Notes: generated by a model not told the origin, from the sequence alone. A DNA stretch of 64,000 nt from Psychrobacter sp. JCM 18901 (GCF_000586435.1 NZ_BAWH01000001.1:62001-126000), one strand, 5' to 3'. Counted from the first letter of the stretch, positions 10,204 through 23,409 are shown. A program made the numbers and translations.

Positions 10204-11431
10204 ATGGTTATGACGCAACGCATCGCCGTACTAGGCGCGACAGGCTCGATTGGCGATAGCACCTTAGCAATATTAGCGGCGCAACCGCACACTTACGAAG
10301 TCTATGCTTTGTCAGGCTATCATCGCTTAGATAAGCTATTTGCACTCTGTCAGCAGTTTTTGCCGAAACGCGTCAGTGTGCCGACGTCAGCCGTAGATGA
10401 TTTTGCTCACAGGCTTAAAGCTGCGGGGATTGATAGTGAGGTCGTAGGGGGTGAGGCAGGATTGGTAGATATTGCCACTGACTCACAGACTGATACGGTT
10501 GTAGCGGCGATTGTAGGGGCGGCAGGGTTGCCGTCTACATTGGCAGCAGCCCGTGCAGGTAAGCGTATCTTATTGGCCAACAAAGAAGCCTTAGTCATGG
10601 CAGGTAAGGTTATGATCGATGCGGTCAAGACGCACAAAGCCACTTTGCTGCCGCTCGATTCTGAACACAATGCTATTTTTCAATGCTTACCACTTGCTAT
10701 TCAGCAAGATAATACGCAAATCCATCAGTCAAATCATGGTGTCCGTAAACTATGGTTAACAGCCTCTGGTGGGCCATTTTTGCAGCAGTCGTTCGAGCAA
10801 ATGCAGCAGGCAAGCGTCGCAGAAGCGGTCAAACACCCGAATTGGTCAATGGGTCAAAAAAATATCTGTCGATTCGGCGACGATGATGAACAAGGGGCTT
10901 GAGCTGATAGAAGCCTGTCACTTATTTGATTTGCCTGAAGATAAGATAAATGTGGTCATTCATCCACAAAGTATTATTCACTCAATGGTAGAATATAGCG
11001 ATGGGAGTTTTTTGGCGCAGCTAGGTAGTCCAGACATGAAAACGCCCATTGCGCACGCGCTGAGCTACCCTGATCGGATTGATAGTGGCTCGCAGCCGTT
11101 AGACTTATTTGAACTTAGTGGTTTGGAGTTTATTGAGCCAGATCTACAAAAATTTGCCTGCCTGCGTTTGGCTCGTCAAGCCATGCAAGCCGGAACGCAA
11201 GCCACGATTGTGCTCAATGCGGCAAACGAAATTGCAGTAGCGGCGTTCCTCGATGGTAAAATTCGTTTGACTGATATTGCTAATATTAACGAACAAGCCT
11301 TAAATGACATACAGCTGCCCCCATTGAACGAAACTGCTGACATAGAAGATATCTTGGCAATCGATAAGATTGCACGCCATCTGACTGATAAGTTGGTAGC
11401 AAAGCGACATAATCGTAGCAAGCGTCTCTGA
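10204..11431 (+). CDS. dxr: 1-deoxy-D-xylulose 5-phosphate reductoisomerase, one frame break
   Basis: Second enzyme of the MEP isoprenoid pathway, converting DXP to MEP with NADPH. '[14 protein letters not shown]' is the NADPH-binding loop; '[13 protein letters not shown]' and 'ASGGPF' are substrate and metal-binding motifs; '[20 protein letters not shown]' is the most conserved block. The frame breaks inside that block at A7 10856-10862, and A6 restores it. The restored length is about 408 residues. The start could be the ATG at 10204 or at 10210; no strong ribosome-binding site decides. Confidence 0.94.
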
Positions 11432-11509
11432 GCTGATATATGACATTGATAAACGATATTAGCGAAGATGTTAATAAAAATGCTGAGAGACAATACTGAG
11501 AAAAAAATC

Positions 11510-12884
11510 ATGACGTTTTTACTAACACTTCTTGCCGCTATATTTGTCTTAGGCCCGCTTATTGCCTTACACGAATGGGGGCATTATATTGTGGCGCGGC
11601 TTTGCGGTGTCAAAGTACTAACGTACTCTATCGGTTTTGGCCCTAAAGTTTTTGGTTGGACCAGCAAAAAGAGCGGCATCGACTATCGTATCTCAGCATT
11701 GCCACTTGGCGGCTATGTAAAGATGCTAGATGAGCGTGAAGGTAATGTCGCAAAAGATGAGCAGCACCTTGCGTTTAATCGGCAGCATCCGCTCAAGAAA
11801 ATTGCTATCGTTGCAGCTGGTCCTATCATGAATTTTGTCATCGCTATCGCGCTATTTTGGGTACTATTTATGACCCCATCTGAGCAGTTGGCGACTAAGA
11901 TTGGACAGGTACTACCAGATACGCCTGCTGCGATTGCACAGTTGCCAGTCGGTGAGAAGATTGTTGCGATTGATGGACATGATGTGCAGACATGGGAAGG
12001 TATTAACTATCGCCTCGCAGGACGTATGGGTGAGACGGATAATGTTAGCATTACCTTGCAGTCAGACGCCCAAACCGATCAGTCGACTAAAACCTATCAA
12101 GCACCAGTTACGCAGTTTATGCAAGGTGAGGCTCAAGGCAAAGACGCACTGACCAGCTTTGGTATGTTGCCATGGCAGCCGCAGATTGCGCCGATTGTAG
12201 CGGTTTGGCTCCCGATGGTGCCGCTAGCCGCCAAGGTCTAAAGGTTGGTGACCGCATTACTGCTATTAATAATGAGTCAATCGAAGATTGGATTACTGCC
12301 ACGCGTATCATTCGTGATAATCCTGAAACGCTGTTGAACTTTACAGTGTTGCGTGATGACAAGCCTGTACAGTTGCAGATTATGCCCCAAGGTAAAAAAG
12401 ACAACTTGGGTAATGATTACGGACAGATTGGTGCAATGGTGGATCAGACTGAGATTATTATCCCTGACGATTACAAGACCACTGTGGTCTACGGTCCTAG
12501 TGAGTCGTTAGTTAAGTCGTTTGAAAAGACTGAGCAGCTAGCGGTAATGACCGTAAGCTCAATGGGAAAAATGCTGTCAGGTATGATTGGTTTAGATAAT
12601 CTATCAGGCCAATTACCATTGCCAAAGTCGCCAAACAAAGCTTTGATATCAGTTGGCAAATGGTATTATCGACAGCGGCGCTGATTAGCCTGAGTCTTGC
12701 CGTCTTAAACCTTTTGCCGATTCCAGTATTAGATGGTGGGCATATAGTCTATCATTTTATCGAGCTGATTCGCGGTAAGCCACTGTCTGAAGGTGTGCAA
12801 ATGGTCGGTCTAAATATCGGTTTACTCTTGCTGGCAGGTTTCATGGTGTTAGCAATTGGTAATGACATCAGCCGACTATTTTGA
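11510..12884 (+). CDS. rseP: Site-2 protease RseP, two frame breaks
   Basis: Inner-membrane zinc metalloprotease that cleaves RseA in the sigma-E envelope stress pathway and clears signal peptides. The first membrane segment holds the active site 'HEWGH'; two PDZ domains follow; the third zinc ligand region is 'NLLPIPVLDGGH' near the end. Frame breaks lie near 12198 (one base missing before 'SGLAPDGAASRQGLKVGDRI') and at CC 12609-12610 (CCC restores 'SGPITIAKVAKQSFDISWQM'). The restored length is about 458 residues, as usual. It lies between dxr and bamA. Confidence 0.94.
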
Positions 12885-13144
12885 TCAACTGATGAGCAAT
12901 ATGGCTGATAAAGCACGATATACTAATGGTTTTACGCCTATTATAAGCTGATTATTGTTATGATAGGCATGCTACTCTGTGTCGCAGCCTCTGTACTAAT
13001 CGTAATTTTTAGTTTATTTTGTGATGCAATTTATATAAAGTGTTCTGAGTTACCCTTGCATGTTTATAACCTTATGCGCATGGGTTAGACAATACGTGCC
13101 TTTTAACTTAACTTAAGCAATTTTTTTATTGACGGATAGTGTTT

Positions 13145-15543
13145 ATGCGTACGCCTTTAATTATGAGCGCGGCTGGGTTGCCGTTAGTTGTAGCGATGAT
13201 GAGTATGCCAGTACAGGCTGCAGAATTTGTAGTAACTGACATCGGTTTTAATGGCTTACAACGCTAACCCCTGATAGCCTCTATCCGGTCTTACCTATTA
13301 CGGTAGGCGATACGGTGAATGATAGTAGCTTAGCTGCCAGTATTAAGGCGCTATATGCAACTGAGAACTTTGCTGATATTCAAAGCCGTGTCGAAGGTGG
13401 CAAGCTAAGGTTTGACGTCATTGAGCGTCCAACGATTGCTGAAGTAACCTTTGAAGGTAACAAGCTCATTCCAAAAGAAGGGCTTGAGCAGGGATTGAAG
13501 AATGCTGGACTGTCTGCTGGTGACGTGCTCAAGCAGTCTACTTTGCAAGGCGTGGCCAATGAGCTACAACAGCAATATATTAGCCAAGGTTACTACAATA
13601 GTAATATCGAAGTAGATCAAACGGTACTTGATGGCAACCGCGTAAAACTTGACGTACGCTTTGTAGAAGGCAAGCCTGCTAAAGTTGTCGATATCAACAT
13701 TATTGGTAATAAGCACTTTAGTGATGAAGAGATTAAAGACGTTTTCGCGGTAAAAGAATCTTCATGGACACGTCTATTATCTAAATCTGATCGATACGCT
13801 CAAGAAAAACTGGCCGCCAGTTTAGAGAGTTTAAAGGCGCTATACCAGAACGATGGTTATGTGCGTTTTTCAGTCGATAATGCCGTATTGAACATCAGCG
13901 AAGACAAAAGTAGTGTGTTTATCGAAGTCAGCCTAAGCGAAGGCGAACAATACCAGTTTGGCGAAGTGAACTTTTTAGGTAAACCTACCTTTGAGAACAG
14001 TGAGCTAAAAGAGCTGGTTAGCTTTGCATCTAATGAAAAATACTCGCAAGCAAAACTAGACGAAACCACTGCTTCTCTTAAGAGACGCTATGGTAACGAA
14101 GGCTACTACTTAGCCCAAATCAGACCAGTACCACGTATCAATGACGATACTAAAATGGTCGATGTCGATTATTATATCGATCCTGCACGTCCTATCTACG
14201 TTCGCCGTATCAACTTTACGGGTAATATCAAAACGCAAGACGAAGTATTACGTCGTGAAATGCGTCAGTTAGAAGGTACGCTGTCATCTAATGATAAAAT
14301 TCAGCTGTCACGCACGCGTTTGATGCGTACTGGCTTCTTTAAAAATGTCACTGTCGATGTTAAGCCAGTACCTAACCAGCCAGATCAAGTTGATGTAAAT
14401 TATGTGGTTGAAGAGCAGCCTTCTGGTAGCTCAACGATTGCAGCCGGTTACTCACAAAGCGGTGGTGTAACTTTCCAATTGGATCTGACCCAAAACAACT
14501 TCATGGGTACCGGTAACCGTGTCAAGGCTGCACTTTCTCGCTCAGAAACACGTGACTCTTATAGCCTAGGTTATACCGATCCGTACTTTACAGAAAACGG
14601 CGTTTCTCAAGGTATCAGCGGTTATTATCGCAAAACCAAATATGATGACGACAACGTTAGTAACTATGTGACCGATTCATATGGTGCGACGTTGAACTAT
14701 AGTTATCCTATTGATGAAACCAAACGCCTGAGTGCTGGCCTAAATGTAGACAACACAAAGGTTCGTGGTGGTCGTTACCTAGGTATATCTAATGTTCAGG
14801 AAATTCTAGACGAAGGCGGTACAAAAACGCCGGAAGTTGAGACTGATGGTGTTGCTACCTTCAAGAATGATTATCAGACTTACAATCTATTGTTTGGTTG
14901 GGACTACAGCACTTTAGACCGTCCCGTATTCCCTACCAAAGGTATGAGCCATGCAATTGATGCAACCATCGGTCTTGGTGATGCCAATTACCAAAAGCTA
15001 ACTTATAGCGGCAATATATATTACCCTATTTATAAAGACGTGATCGCGCGTGGTTATACTAAGCTTGGTTATGGTAATGATTTACCGTTCTATGAAAACT
15101 TCTATGCTGGTGGTTATGGCTCAGTACGTGGCTATGAATCATCTACTCTGGGACCTAAATCACAAGTCTATTATGATGCGGTCAATGATCCAGACAACCA
15201 AACCTTTACCGCAGAAGAGGTTGGTGGTAATGCACTAGCAACGTTTGGTGCTGAACTAATTTTACCAATGCCGTTTAAAGGCGATTGGGCAGATCAAGTA
15301 CGCCCAGTATTGTTTGCTGAAGGTGGTCAGGTATTTGACACCTCTGATAAAGAAGATCGCACTTTTAATGATTCAGATGTTCCATTACTGACCCAAGATA
15401 ATGACTTCCGCTACAGTGCTGGTGCTGGTATCACTTGGTATACGCCAATTGGTCCAATCTCACTTAGCTACGCGGTACCATTTGGTGACAAAGAGGGCGA
15501 TGAGACTGAAAAAGTCCAGTTCCAGATTGGTAATACATTCTAA
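13145..15543 (+). CDS. bamA: Outer membrane protein assembly factor BamA, one frame break
   Basis: Central component of the BAM complex that inserts beta-barrel proteins into the outer membrane. A signal peptide ending 'MPVQAAEF' is followed by five POTRA domains and the Omp85 barrel, including 'GYGNDLPFYENFYAGGYGSV' with 'VRGYESSTLGP' (the VRGF/Y-type motif) and a terminal aromatic residue ('FQIGNTF'), the barrel-sorting signal. The frame breaks near 13264, just after the signal peptide; one added base gives 'LTPDSLYPVLPITVGD'. The restored length of about 799 residues is normal. Confidence 0.95.
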
Positions 15544-15562
15544 ATTAATGACACCATTCTCA

Positions 15563-15598
15563 TCTATTTGAGTAATTGTAAAGATTGTCTCAAATAGA
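15563..15598 (+). other. Perfect 10-bp hairpin after bamA
   Basis: TCTATTTGAG (15563-15572) pairs with CTCAAATAGA (15589-15598). No T tract follows, so it is not a simple intrinsic terminator; it could be an mRNA 3'-end stabiliser or processing site. Confidence 0.5.
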
Positions 15599-15622
15599 CG
15601 GAAATATCATTAGAGCTTAGTA

Positions 15623-15658
15623 GGTCGTCAAAACGCATTGTTATTTTGGCGACCGTTT
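15623..15658 (+). terminator. Hairpin/terminator-like structure before lpxD
   Basis: GGTCGTCAAAA pairs with TTTTGGCGACC (one G-T pair), followed by GTTTC. It lies 30 bases before lpxD, so it may attenuate transcription rather than end it. Confidence 0.5.
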
Positions 15659-15689
15659 CATTTATAACCATATTTTATTAATAGTCATT

Positions 15690-16706
15690 ATGATAACGAT
15701 TGAGCAACTCATTACTCGAATTGAGCAGCGTCAGCCTATTATTAATAAGGCTGAGATTGATACTGAGCAATTGTGTCAACCATTCAGTAGCGTCGGTAGT
15801 TTGACGACAGCCAGTCAGCAGCAGTTAAGCTTTTTGGCAGATCCTCACTATATTTCTAGCTTGGCGAGCAGTGCCGCAGGGGCAGTGTTGGTAACGGAAG
15901 CATATCGTGATCAAGTGCCTACCTCAGCGATAGCGCTAGTCGTCTCAAATCCATATCTGGCTTATGCCAGTGCCAGTCAGCTGTTTGCACGTCATTCTTT
16001 ATCTAATGGGATTCATCCTAGTGCTGTGATTGCAGACAGTGCTGTTATTGGCGAGCAAGTCAATATAGGCCCTTTTTGTGTGATTAGTGACAATGTGCAA
16101 ATAGGAGCGCGTAGCTCACTAGATGCTCATGTCGTGGTTGAGGCCAATACTAGTATCGGTACCGATTGTGTCATTAAGTCGCAAGTTGTTGTCGGGCCTG
16201 AGTGTGTCATTGGCAATCACGTTAGATTGCATGCAGGGGTCAGTATCGGATCTGAAGGGTTCGGGTTCGCTCCTACTAAAGATCCTAGTAACACAGGTTG
16301 GGAGCGCATTGCCCAGTTAGGCCGTGTCATTATTGGTGATTATGTACGAGTTGGTAGCCAGACGTGTATCGATCGTGGCGCTATTGATGATACTGTTATT
16401 GGTAATCACGTGATTATTGATAATTTGGTACAAGTTGCCCATAACGTCCGTATTGGTGATGGTACTGCTATTGCTGCTCAAACTGGCATTGCGGGTAGTA
16501 CTACGATAGGGAAGCGCTGTATAATAGGCGGCGCTGTCGGTATCACAGGGCATATCGAGATTACAGACGATGTTGTTTTGTCCGGCATGACCATGGTAAC
16601 CAAATCCATTAAAACCGCTGGCTCATATTCATCTGGTACTGCTGCAATGCCGACTGCTAATTGGCGACGTGCGGCTGTACGTTTTCGTCAGCTGGGCAGT
16701 AACTAA
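15690..16706 (+). CDS. lpxD: UDP-3-O-(3-hydroxyacyl)glucosamine N-acyltransferase LpxD
   Basis: Third step of lipid A synthesis: adds an acyl chain to the amino group of UDP-3-O-acylglucosamine. It has 338 residues, with an N-terminal uridine-binding domain followed by a left-handed beta-helix of isoleucine-patch hexapeptides, for example 'VIADSAVIGEQVNIGPF'. 'VQVAHNVRIGDG' carries the catalytic His, and 'GSEGFGF' binds substrate. The gene is intact. It directly follows bamA; the chaperone gene skp that often lies here is absent. Confidence 0.95.
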   Translation: MITIEQLITRIEQRQPIINKAEIDTEQLCQPFSSVGSLTTASQQQLSFLADPHYISSLASSAAGAVLVTEAYRDQVPTSAIALVVSNPYLAYASASQLFARHSLSNGIHPSAVIADSAVIGEQVNIGPFCVISDNVQIGARSSLDAHVVVEANTSIGTDCVIKSQVVVGPECVIGNHVRLHAGVSIGSEGFGFAPTKDPSNTGWERIAQLGRVIIGDYVRVGSQTCIDRGAIDDTVIGNHVIIDNLVQVAHNVRIGDGTAIAAQTGIAGSTTIGKRCIIGGAVGITGHIEITDDVVLSGMTMVTKSIKTAGSYSSGTAAMPTANWRRAAVRFRQLGSN

Positions 16707-16758
16707 TGCAAACACAAACAAATGATAGATATTCAAAACACAGCAAGGAAGCGTCATT

Positions 16759-17296
16759 ATGAGCAATAACAATATAGATATCCCAACTGATGAAGACGTT
16801 AAAAGCTTGGCTGAGCAAGGTCTTACGCTACCATTGACGTATCATACGATTAAGCATTACTTACCGCATCGTTATCCTTTTATGCTGGTAGATCGTATTG
16901 TAGCTTGTACGCCAGGCGAGTGTATTACTGGTATCAAAAACGTGACTATTAATGAAGAGTTTTTTTAACGGTCACTTTCCTGATGAGCCGATTATGCCAG
17001 GGGTATTGATGGTGGAATCAATGGCGCAGGTGTCAGGAGTGCTTGGTTTTATCAGTGCAGGGCTGACGGCAGAAGACGGCTATCTGTATTTGTTTGCTGG
17101 TGTGGATAAAGTCCGTTTTAAGCGCCGAGTGATTCCTGGTGATCAGCTTATCATTCGTGCAAAAACCGTGATGCAAAGACATGGCATCTATAAGTTTGAT
17201 TGTACTGTCCATGTCGAAGATGAACTGGCGGCTAGTGCTCAAATCATGATTGCACGTCAAGAGCAGCAAAAACCTGCTAACACGAAGGGTGCTTAA
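16759..17296 (+). CDS. fabZ: 3-hydroxyacyl-ACP dehydratase FabZ, one frame break
   Basis: Dehydrates beta-hydroxyacyl-ACP in fatty acid elongation. '[13 protein letters not shown]' and the active-site stretch '[18 protein letters not shown]' (catalytic His and Glu) are visible. The frame breaks at T7 16960-16966 right at 'NEEFFNGHFP'; T6 restores it. The restored 178 residues are slightly longer than usual because of a hydrophilic N-terminal leader. Competition between LpxD/LpxA and FabZ for hydroxyacyl-ACP balances lipid A and phospholipid, which fits its place between lpxD and lpxA. Confidence 0.94.
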
Positions 17297-17469
17297 GTTT
17301 TTAATAAGCCATACTGTACAAAGAGCGATATTGAAACCGCTTACTATCACTGCAATAAACAGCTATATGTAAACTCAACAACACAACTGGTATTAGCTTC
17401 GTTAGTAACACTGAAATAGCGATACTTTTTTATTATTTACTCGCATCAAATGATACAAGGGCCCATCTT

Positions 17470-18249
17470 ATGAGTCAGATTCATCCTACAGCACTCATCT
17501 CACCGTCCGCGCAGATTGACGAGACTGCTATTATCGGGCCCTATTGTATCGTTGGTGATGAAGTATCAATTGGACCACATACTGTGTTGCATAGGCATGT
17601 CGTTGTAACTAGGTTGACTCGTATTGGCGCGCACAACCAGTTTTATCAGTTTGCGAGTGTTGGAGAAGATCCTCAGGATCTAAAGTATGCAGGTGAGCGT
17701 ACTTGGCTTGAAATTGGCGATCACAATACGATTCGTGAAGCCTGTAGCTTACATCGCGGTACAGCGCAAGATGGCGAGCTGACTAAAATCGGTAGTCATA
17801 ATCTACTGATGGTAAACACCCATGTCGCACACGATTGTGTCATTGGCGATCATAACGTACTGGCTAACAATGTTGGTGTGGCAGGGCATGTGACTATCGG
17901 CGACCATACCATCATCGGTGGCAACTCAGGCATACATCAGTTTTGTACAGTAGATGACTATAGCTTGATTGGCGGAGCCAGCCTCATTCTAAAAGATGTG
18001 GCTGCATTTACGATGGTGTCTGGCAATCCAGCAAAGGCTCATGGACTCAATATAGAGGGTATGCGCCGTAAAGGTTGGTCAAAAGAAACCATTAATGTAT
18101 TACGTCAAGCGTATCGTACGATTTTCAGGTCAGGTTTGACTACTGCACAAGCGTTGGAAGTCTTACATAATGAGCTATTGGCTAAAGAGCCAAAAATCCA
18201 GCTACTTATTGATTCTTTGCAAAATAGCAGCCGCGGTGTTGTCCGCTAA
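17470..18249 (+). CDS. lpxA: UDP-N-acetylglucosamine acyltransferase LpxA
   Basis: First step of lipid A synthesis, O-acylating UDP-GlcNAc. It has 259 residues, the normal length, with hexapeptide beta-helix repeats ('HPTALISPSAQIDETAIIGP'), 'NTHVAHDCVIGDHN' containing the catalytic His, and a helical C-terminal domain. AAGG lies nine bases before the ATG. It is intact and ends the lpxD-fabZ-lpxA group. No lpxB follows; the next gene is a transporter. Confidence 0.95.
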   Translation: MSQIHPTALISPSAQIDETAIIGPYCIVGDEVSIGPHTVLHRHVVVTRLTRIGAHNQFYQFASVGEDPQDLKYAGERTWLEIGDHNTIREACSLHRGTAQDGELTKIGSHNLLMVNTHVAHDCVIGDHNVLANNVGVAGHVTIGDHTIIGGNSGIHQFCTVDDYSLIGGASLILKDVAAFTMVSGNPAKAHGLNIEGMRRKGWSKETINVLRQAYRTIFRSGLTTAQALEVLHNELLAKEPKIQLLIDSLQNSSRGVVR

Positions 18250-18548
18250 AAAAAACAACTCGATTAATGATGAGTTAAATACTTTTAATAAGCTAAATTT
18301 TTATAGAATGAAGGCGAATTAGATGAAAGCCATAACTATTTGTTATGCTTTTTATATTTATGAGCACTTGACTTTTTTGGTCGCTTAGCAGAAACTGAGC
18401 GTTTATGATATTGTAAACAATTCTTTCTTAATGTTGCTGGGCGTTTCACATTGAAGCGTTTACTAAATAGTTCAACGGTAAGGCCGACTATTTATGTTGA
18501 TCAAGGAAGATTATCAGTAACGTTAATTGAAGCACGAGGACGGAAAAA

Positions 18549-19903
18549 ATGGCTATCAATAAACAAGAACATGCCCAATGGAGCTCAAGCTTTGGCTTCG
18601 TATTGGCAGCAGTAGGCTCAGCAGTTGGTTTAGGAAACATATGGAAATTTCCATACATGGTTGGCGAAAGCGGTGGTTCAGCTTTCGTTATTGCTTATTT
18701 GTTCTGTATCGCGCTGGTCGGTTTTCCGATATTAGTTGCTGAATGGTTAATTGGTCGACGTGGTCAAAAAAAACCCAGTCAACACGTTTGCGGATGTGGC
18801 TGCTAGCGAAGGTAAATCTCGTAGCTGGGGCATCGTTGGTGCTACTGGTATCTTAGGCGGCTTCTTAATTCTATCATTCTATAGTGTGATCGGTGGTTGG
18901 GCGCTTAACTATATCACTAAAGTTGCAACAGGTAGTTTTGCTGGTCAAGACAGTGATTCTGTTGCTGCAACCTTTGATGCTATGCTTGCATCCGCTGGGA
19001 CATTAACGATCTGGCACACGGTATTTATGATTTTAACCGCTGTCATCGTTGGTATTGGTGTGACAAGTGGTATCGAAAAAAACAGCTAAGATTTTAATGC
19101 CATTATTGGGTGTGATTCTATTCGTTATCGTTGGTTATAACGTGATGAACGGTGGATTTGGTGAAGCAGTTGCTTACCTATTTACACCAGATCTTAGCAA
19201 ACTAACGGCTGATGTTATGCTTGCAGCATTAGGTCATGCATTCTTCACCCTATCAATTGGTATGGGTATCATGGTCGCTTATGGTTCGTATTTGGGCCGT
19301 GAAGTAAACTTGCTAAAAACAGCACGTACCGTTGTTATTTTAGATACGGTTATTGCGTTGGCTGCTGGTCTTGCCATCTTCCCAATCATCTTTAGCAATG
19401 GTCTAGATCCTGCATCAGGTCCTGGTCTTATCTTTGTAAGTTTACCAATTGCTTTCGGTAGCATGGGTGCGGGCACTATCATTGGCGCATTGTTCTTCTT
19501 GCTTATTACCTTTGCAGCTATCACCTCATCTATCTCGTTACTTGAGCCAACCGTTGAGTTGTTAGAAGAGCGCACGTCGATGAGTCGTACTGTATCGACT
19601 ATCGTGGCAAGTACAGTAATCTGGTTGTTAGGTATTGCAGCACTGCTATCGTTTAACCTATGGTCTGACTTCACTATCATGGGTAATGGTATCTTTGATG
19701 CATTAGATAAGCTTACTAGTAAGTTCCTATTGCCTCTAACCGGTCTGGCGGCAATTGTATTTGTTGGTTGGAAAATGGATCAACGTAACATTCAGCAAGA
19801 GCTTGGTTTATCTAATGGTACATGGCAGCTGTGGCAAATCGTTGCGAAATTCATCGCGCCAATCGCTGTTATTGTAGTATTTGTGACGTCATTGATGGGA
19901 TAG
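18549..19903 (+). CDS. Sodium-dependent transporter, NSS/SNF family, two frame breaks
   Basis: Inner-membrane Na+-coupled symporter of the neurotransmitter:sodium symporter family, probably for an amino acid or related compound; the substrate cannot be read from sequence. 'SSFGFVLAAVGSAVGLGNIW' followed by 'KFPYMVGESGGSAF' is the hallmark of the first helix and unwound region. Frame breaks lie at A8 18766-18773 (A7 gives 'GQKNPVNTFADV') and A7 19076-19082 (A6 gives 'GIEKTAKILMPLLG'). The restored length of about 450 residues with 11-12 membrane segments matches bacterial members. It is alone in its transcription unit. Confidence 0.9.
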
Positions 19904-19965
19904 TAGTCAGAATTGACGCTATTTGAATCATTAGGTGATAATCATTAAGTGATAAAAGCATCATA

Positions 19966-20002
19966 GAAAAAGGGCTTAAGATTATTCTTAAGCCCTTTTT
20001 AT
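19966..20002. terminator. Bidirectional terminator between the NSS transporter and tgt
   Basis: AAAAAGGGCTTAAGA pairs with TCTTAAGCCCTTTTT around a four-base loop, with A and T tracts on both sides. It serves the plus-strand transporter and the minus-strand tgt. Confidence 0.88.
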
Positions 20003-20043
20003 TTCAACAGATATCATTATACGGTCGTGAATATTAAACAGGA

Positions 20044-21553
<1,510 letters not shown>

Positions 21554-22206
21554 ATGAAAAAGACAGCTTACTTATTATTGAGTGGTTTATTATTGATATC
21601 AGGAGGGGCTATGGCTACTGAAGAGCCGAAATATACGGTGTTGACCCAAGTAGATGACTTTGAGCTGCGTCGTTATGATGAGCAGCTAGTAGCGCAAACG
21701 TGGGTGAGTGGTGACCAAGACTCAGCAAGTCGTGAAGGATTTAAGGTTTTAGCGGACTATATTTTTGGTAATAACACCGCACCAAGTGGCGACAGTAGTA
21801 AAATTAGTATGACGGTACCTGTCACGATGCAAGCTGATAACAAAGAAAGTGATAATGAGTCACAAAAAAATTGCCATGACAGCACCAGTCAGTATGCAAC
21901 AAGACAATGGTAAGTGGCGCGTACAATTTACGATGCCTAGTAAATATACGATGCAAACACTGCCAAAGCCAAACAATCCAAACGTTGAAATTATAGAAGT
22001 GCCTGCACAGACGTACGGTGTGATTAAGTTCTCTTGGCTCGCAGGAAAGGACAAAGTAGCGGAAAAAAACCGAAGCGCTGCAAACATGGATGCAAAACCA
22101 GAATTTGACGCCTATAGGCGAGCCTGAATTAGCACGTTATAACCCACCTTGGACGCTACCATTCTTACGTCGTAATGAGGTGATGATTGCGTATCAATCT
22201 AAATAG
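21554..22206 (+). CDS. SOUL family haem-binding protein, exported, two frame breaks
   Basis: A protein of the SOUL/HEBP family. The N-terminal signal peptide 'MKKTAYLLLSGLLLISGGAM' is followed by the start of the domain, 'YTVLTQVDDFELRRYDEQLV', and conserved 'ISMTVPVTMQ' and 'KIAMTAPVSMQ' strands. Frame breaks lie at A7 21864-21870 and A7 22063-22069; A6 in each restores 'SQKIAMTAPV' and 'VAEKTEALQTWMQNQNL', and the protein ends 'EVMIAYQSK' at 22206, about 216 residues. Periplasmic location is inferred from the signal peptide. Haem or tetrapyrrole binding is known for some members, not all. Confidence 0.88.
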
Positions 22207-22218
22207 TAATCGATCCAT

Positions 22219-22247
22219 AAAAAAAAGACAGCAATCGCTGTCTTTTT
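22219..22247. terminator. Bidirectional terminator between the SOUL gene and asd
   Basis: AAAAGACAGC pairs with GCTGTCTTTT around AATC, flanked by A and T runs on both sides. Confidence 0.85.
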
Positions 22248-22270
22248 GTGCTTAATATAAGGTATCTAAG

Positions 22271-23409
22271 TTAGACGTTTTGCTCACGGATGATATTAAG
22301 CATGCGACGTAATGGTTCTGCTGCGCCCCATAACAATTGATCACCAACAGTAAATGCGCCTAGATACTCAGGGCCCATATTAAGCTTACGTAAGCGACCT
22401 AGCGCAACGGTTAGGGTGCCAGTCACTGCTACTGGCGTTAGGCGATTCATAGTAGCTTCTTTGTCATCTTCGACTAAGTCCAACCACTCGTTGCCACTGT
22501 TTTTGAGTGCAGCTTCGATTTCTTCTAGTGGAATGTCTTTTTTTTCAGCTTGATCGTTAAACCTTGCGCATGACAACGCATAGCGCCGACGCGTACACAC
22601 ATACCGTCGATAGGAATCGTACTGGTATCATCGTTACCCAAGATCTTATTGGTCTCGACGCCGCCTTTCCATTCCTCTTTTGACTGTTTGTTTTCTAGCT
22701 GCGCATCGATATAAGGAATCAAGCTACCTGCCAATGGTACACCGAAGTATTGTGTAGGAAAGTCTGCTGAGCGCTGAGTCTGAGCGATTTTTTTTATCAA
22801 TCTCAAGAATAGCACTAGCTGGGTCAGCCAATTCGTCTTGGACGGCATCACGTAACACACCCATGCCATTGATGAGCTCACGCATATTGTTTGCGCCAGA
22901 GCCACTAGCAGCCTGATATGTCATCGCGCTGACCCATTCGACCCAGCCTTTATTAAACAGCTCACCGATAGCCATCAGCATCAACGATACGGTACAGTTA
23001 CCACCGATAAAGTCTTTTTTTGCCGTTGGCTAGGGCACTATCAATAACGTTACGGTTGACTGGATCAAGAATGATGATGCTGTCATCTTTCATTCGAAGC
23101 GTACTTGCCGCATCAACCCAGTAGCCGTTCCAACCGCTATCACGCAGTGGTTGATGGACTTTTGACGTATAGTCACCACCTTGGCAAGTAATAACGACAT
23201 CACAAGCAGCAAGTGCTTCAATATCATGAGCGTCTTTTAGTTGGCCGGTTTCAATACCATCGAATTTTGGTGCATCACCACCAGCATTACTGGTTGAAAA
23301 AAAACACGGGTGTGATACCGTTGAAGTCGTTTTCTTCCTGCATACGTTGTATCAATACTGACCCTACCATACCGCGCCAGCCTACCAAACCTACTGTTAA
23401 ATCACTCAT
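22271..23409 (-). CDS. asd: Aspartate-semialdehyde dehydrogenase, four frame breaks
   Basis: Reduces aspartyl phosphate to the semialdehyde for lysine, diaminopimelate, threonine and methionine synthesis. The start (ATG at 23409) gives '[20 protein letters not shown]', the NADP-binding loop. 'FIGGNCTV' has the catalytic Cys, and the end '[20 protein letters not shown]' is typical of the Gram-negative type. The frame breaks at A8 23297-23304, T7 23015-23021, T8 22788-22795 and T8 22538-22545; shortening each of the first three by one, and making the last 9 (or 6), restores one protein of about 377 residues. It is the most fragmented gene here, although the enzyme is essential. Confidence 0.92.

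Noticed and set aside
12885-13144. Search for a small gene or sigma-E promoter between rseP and bamA
   Set aside because: No credible ORF, and I could not identify a sigma-E-type -35/-10 pair with confidence.
18465-18493. Hairpin AAATAGT/ACTATTT upstream of the NSS transporter, considered as a riboswitch
   Set aside because: Only seven AT-rich pairs, and no conserved core of glycine, lysine or other known riboswitches is visible in the leader.
22271-23409. asd as a decayed pseudogene (four frame breaks)
   Set aside because: All catalytic motifs are intact, every break is in a 7-8 base A/T run, and the same break type recurs across essential neighbours; consensus error explains it better.
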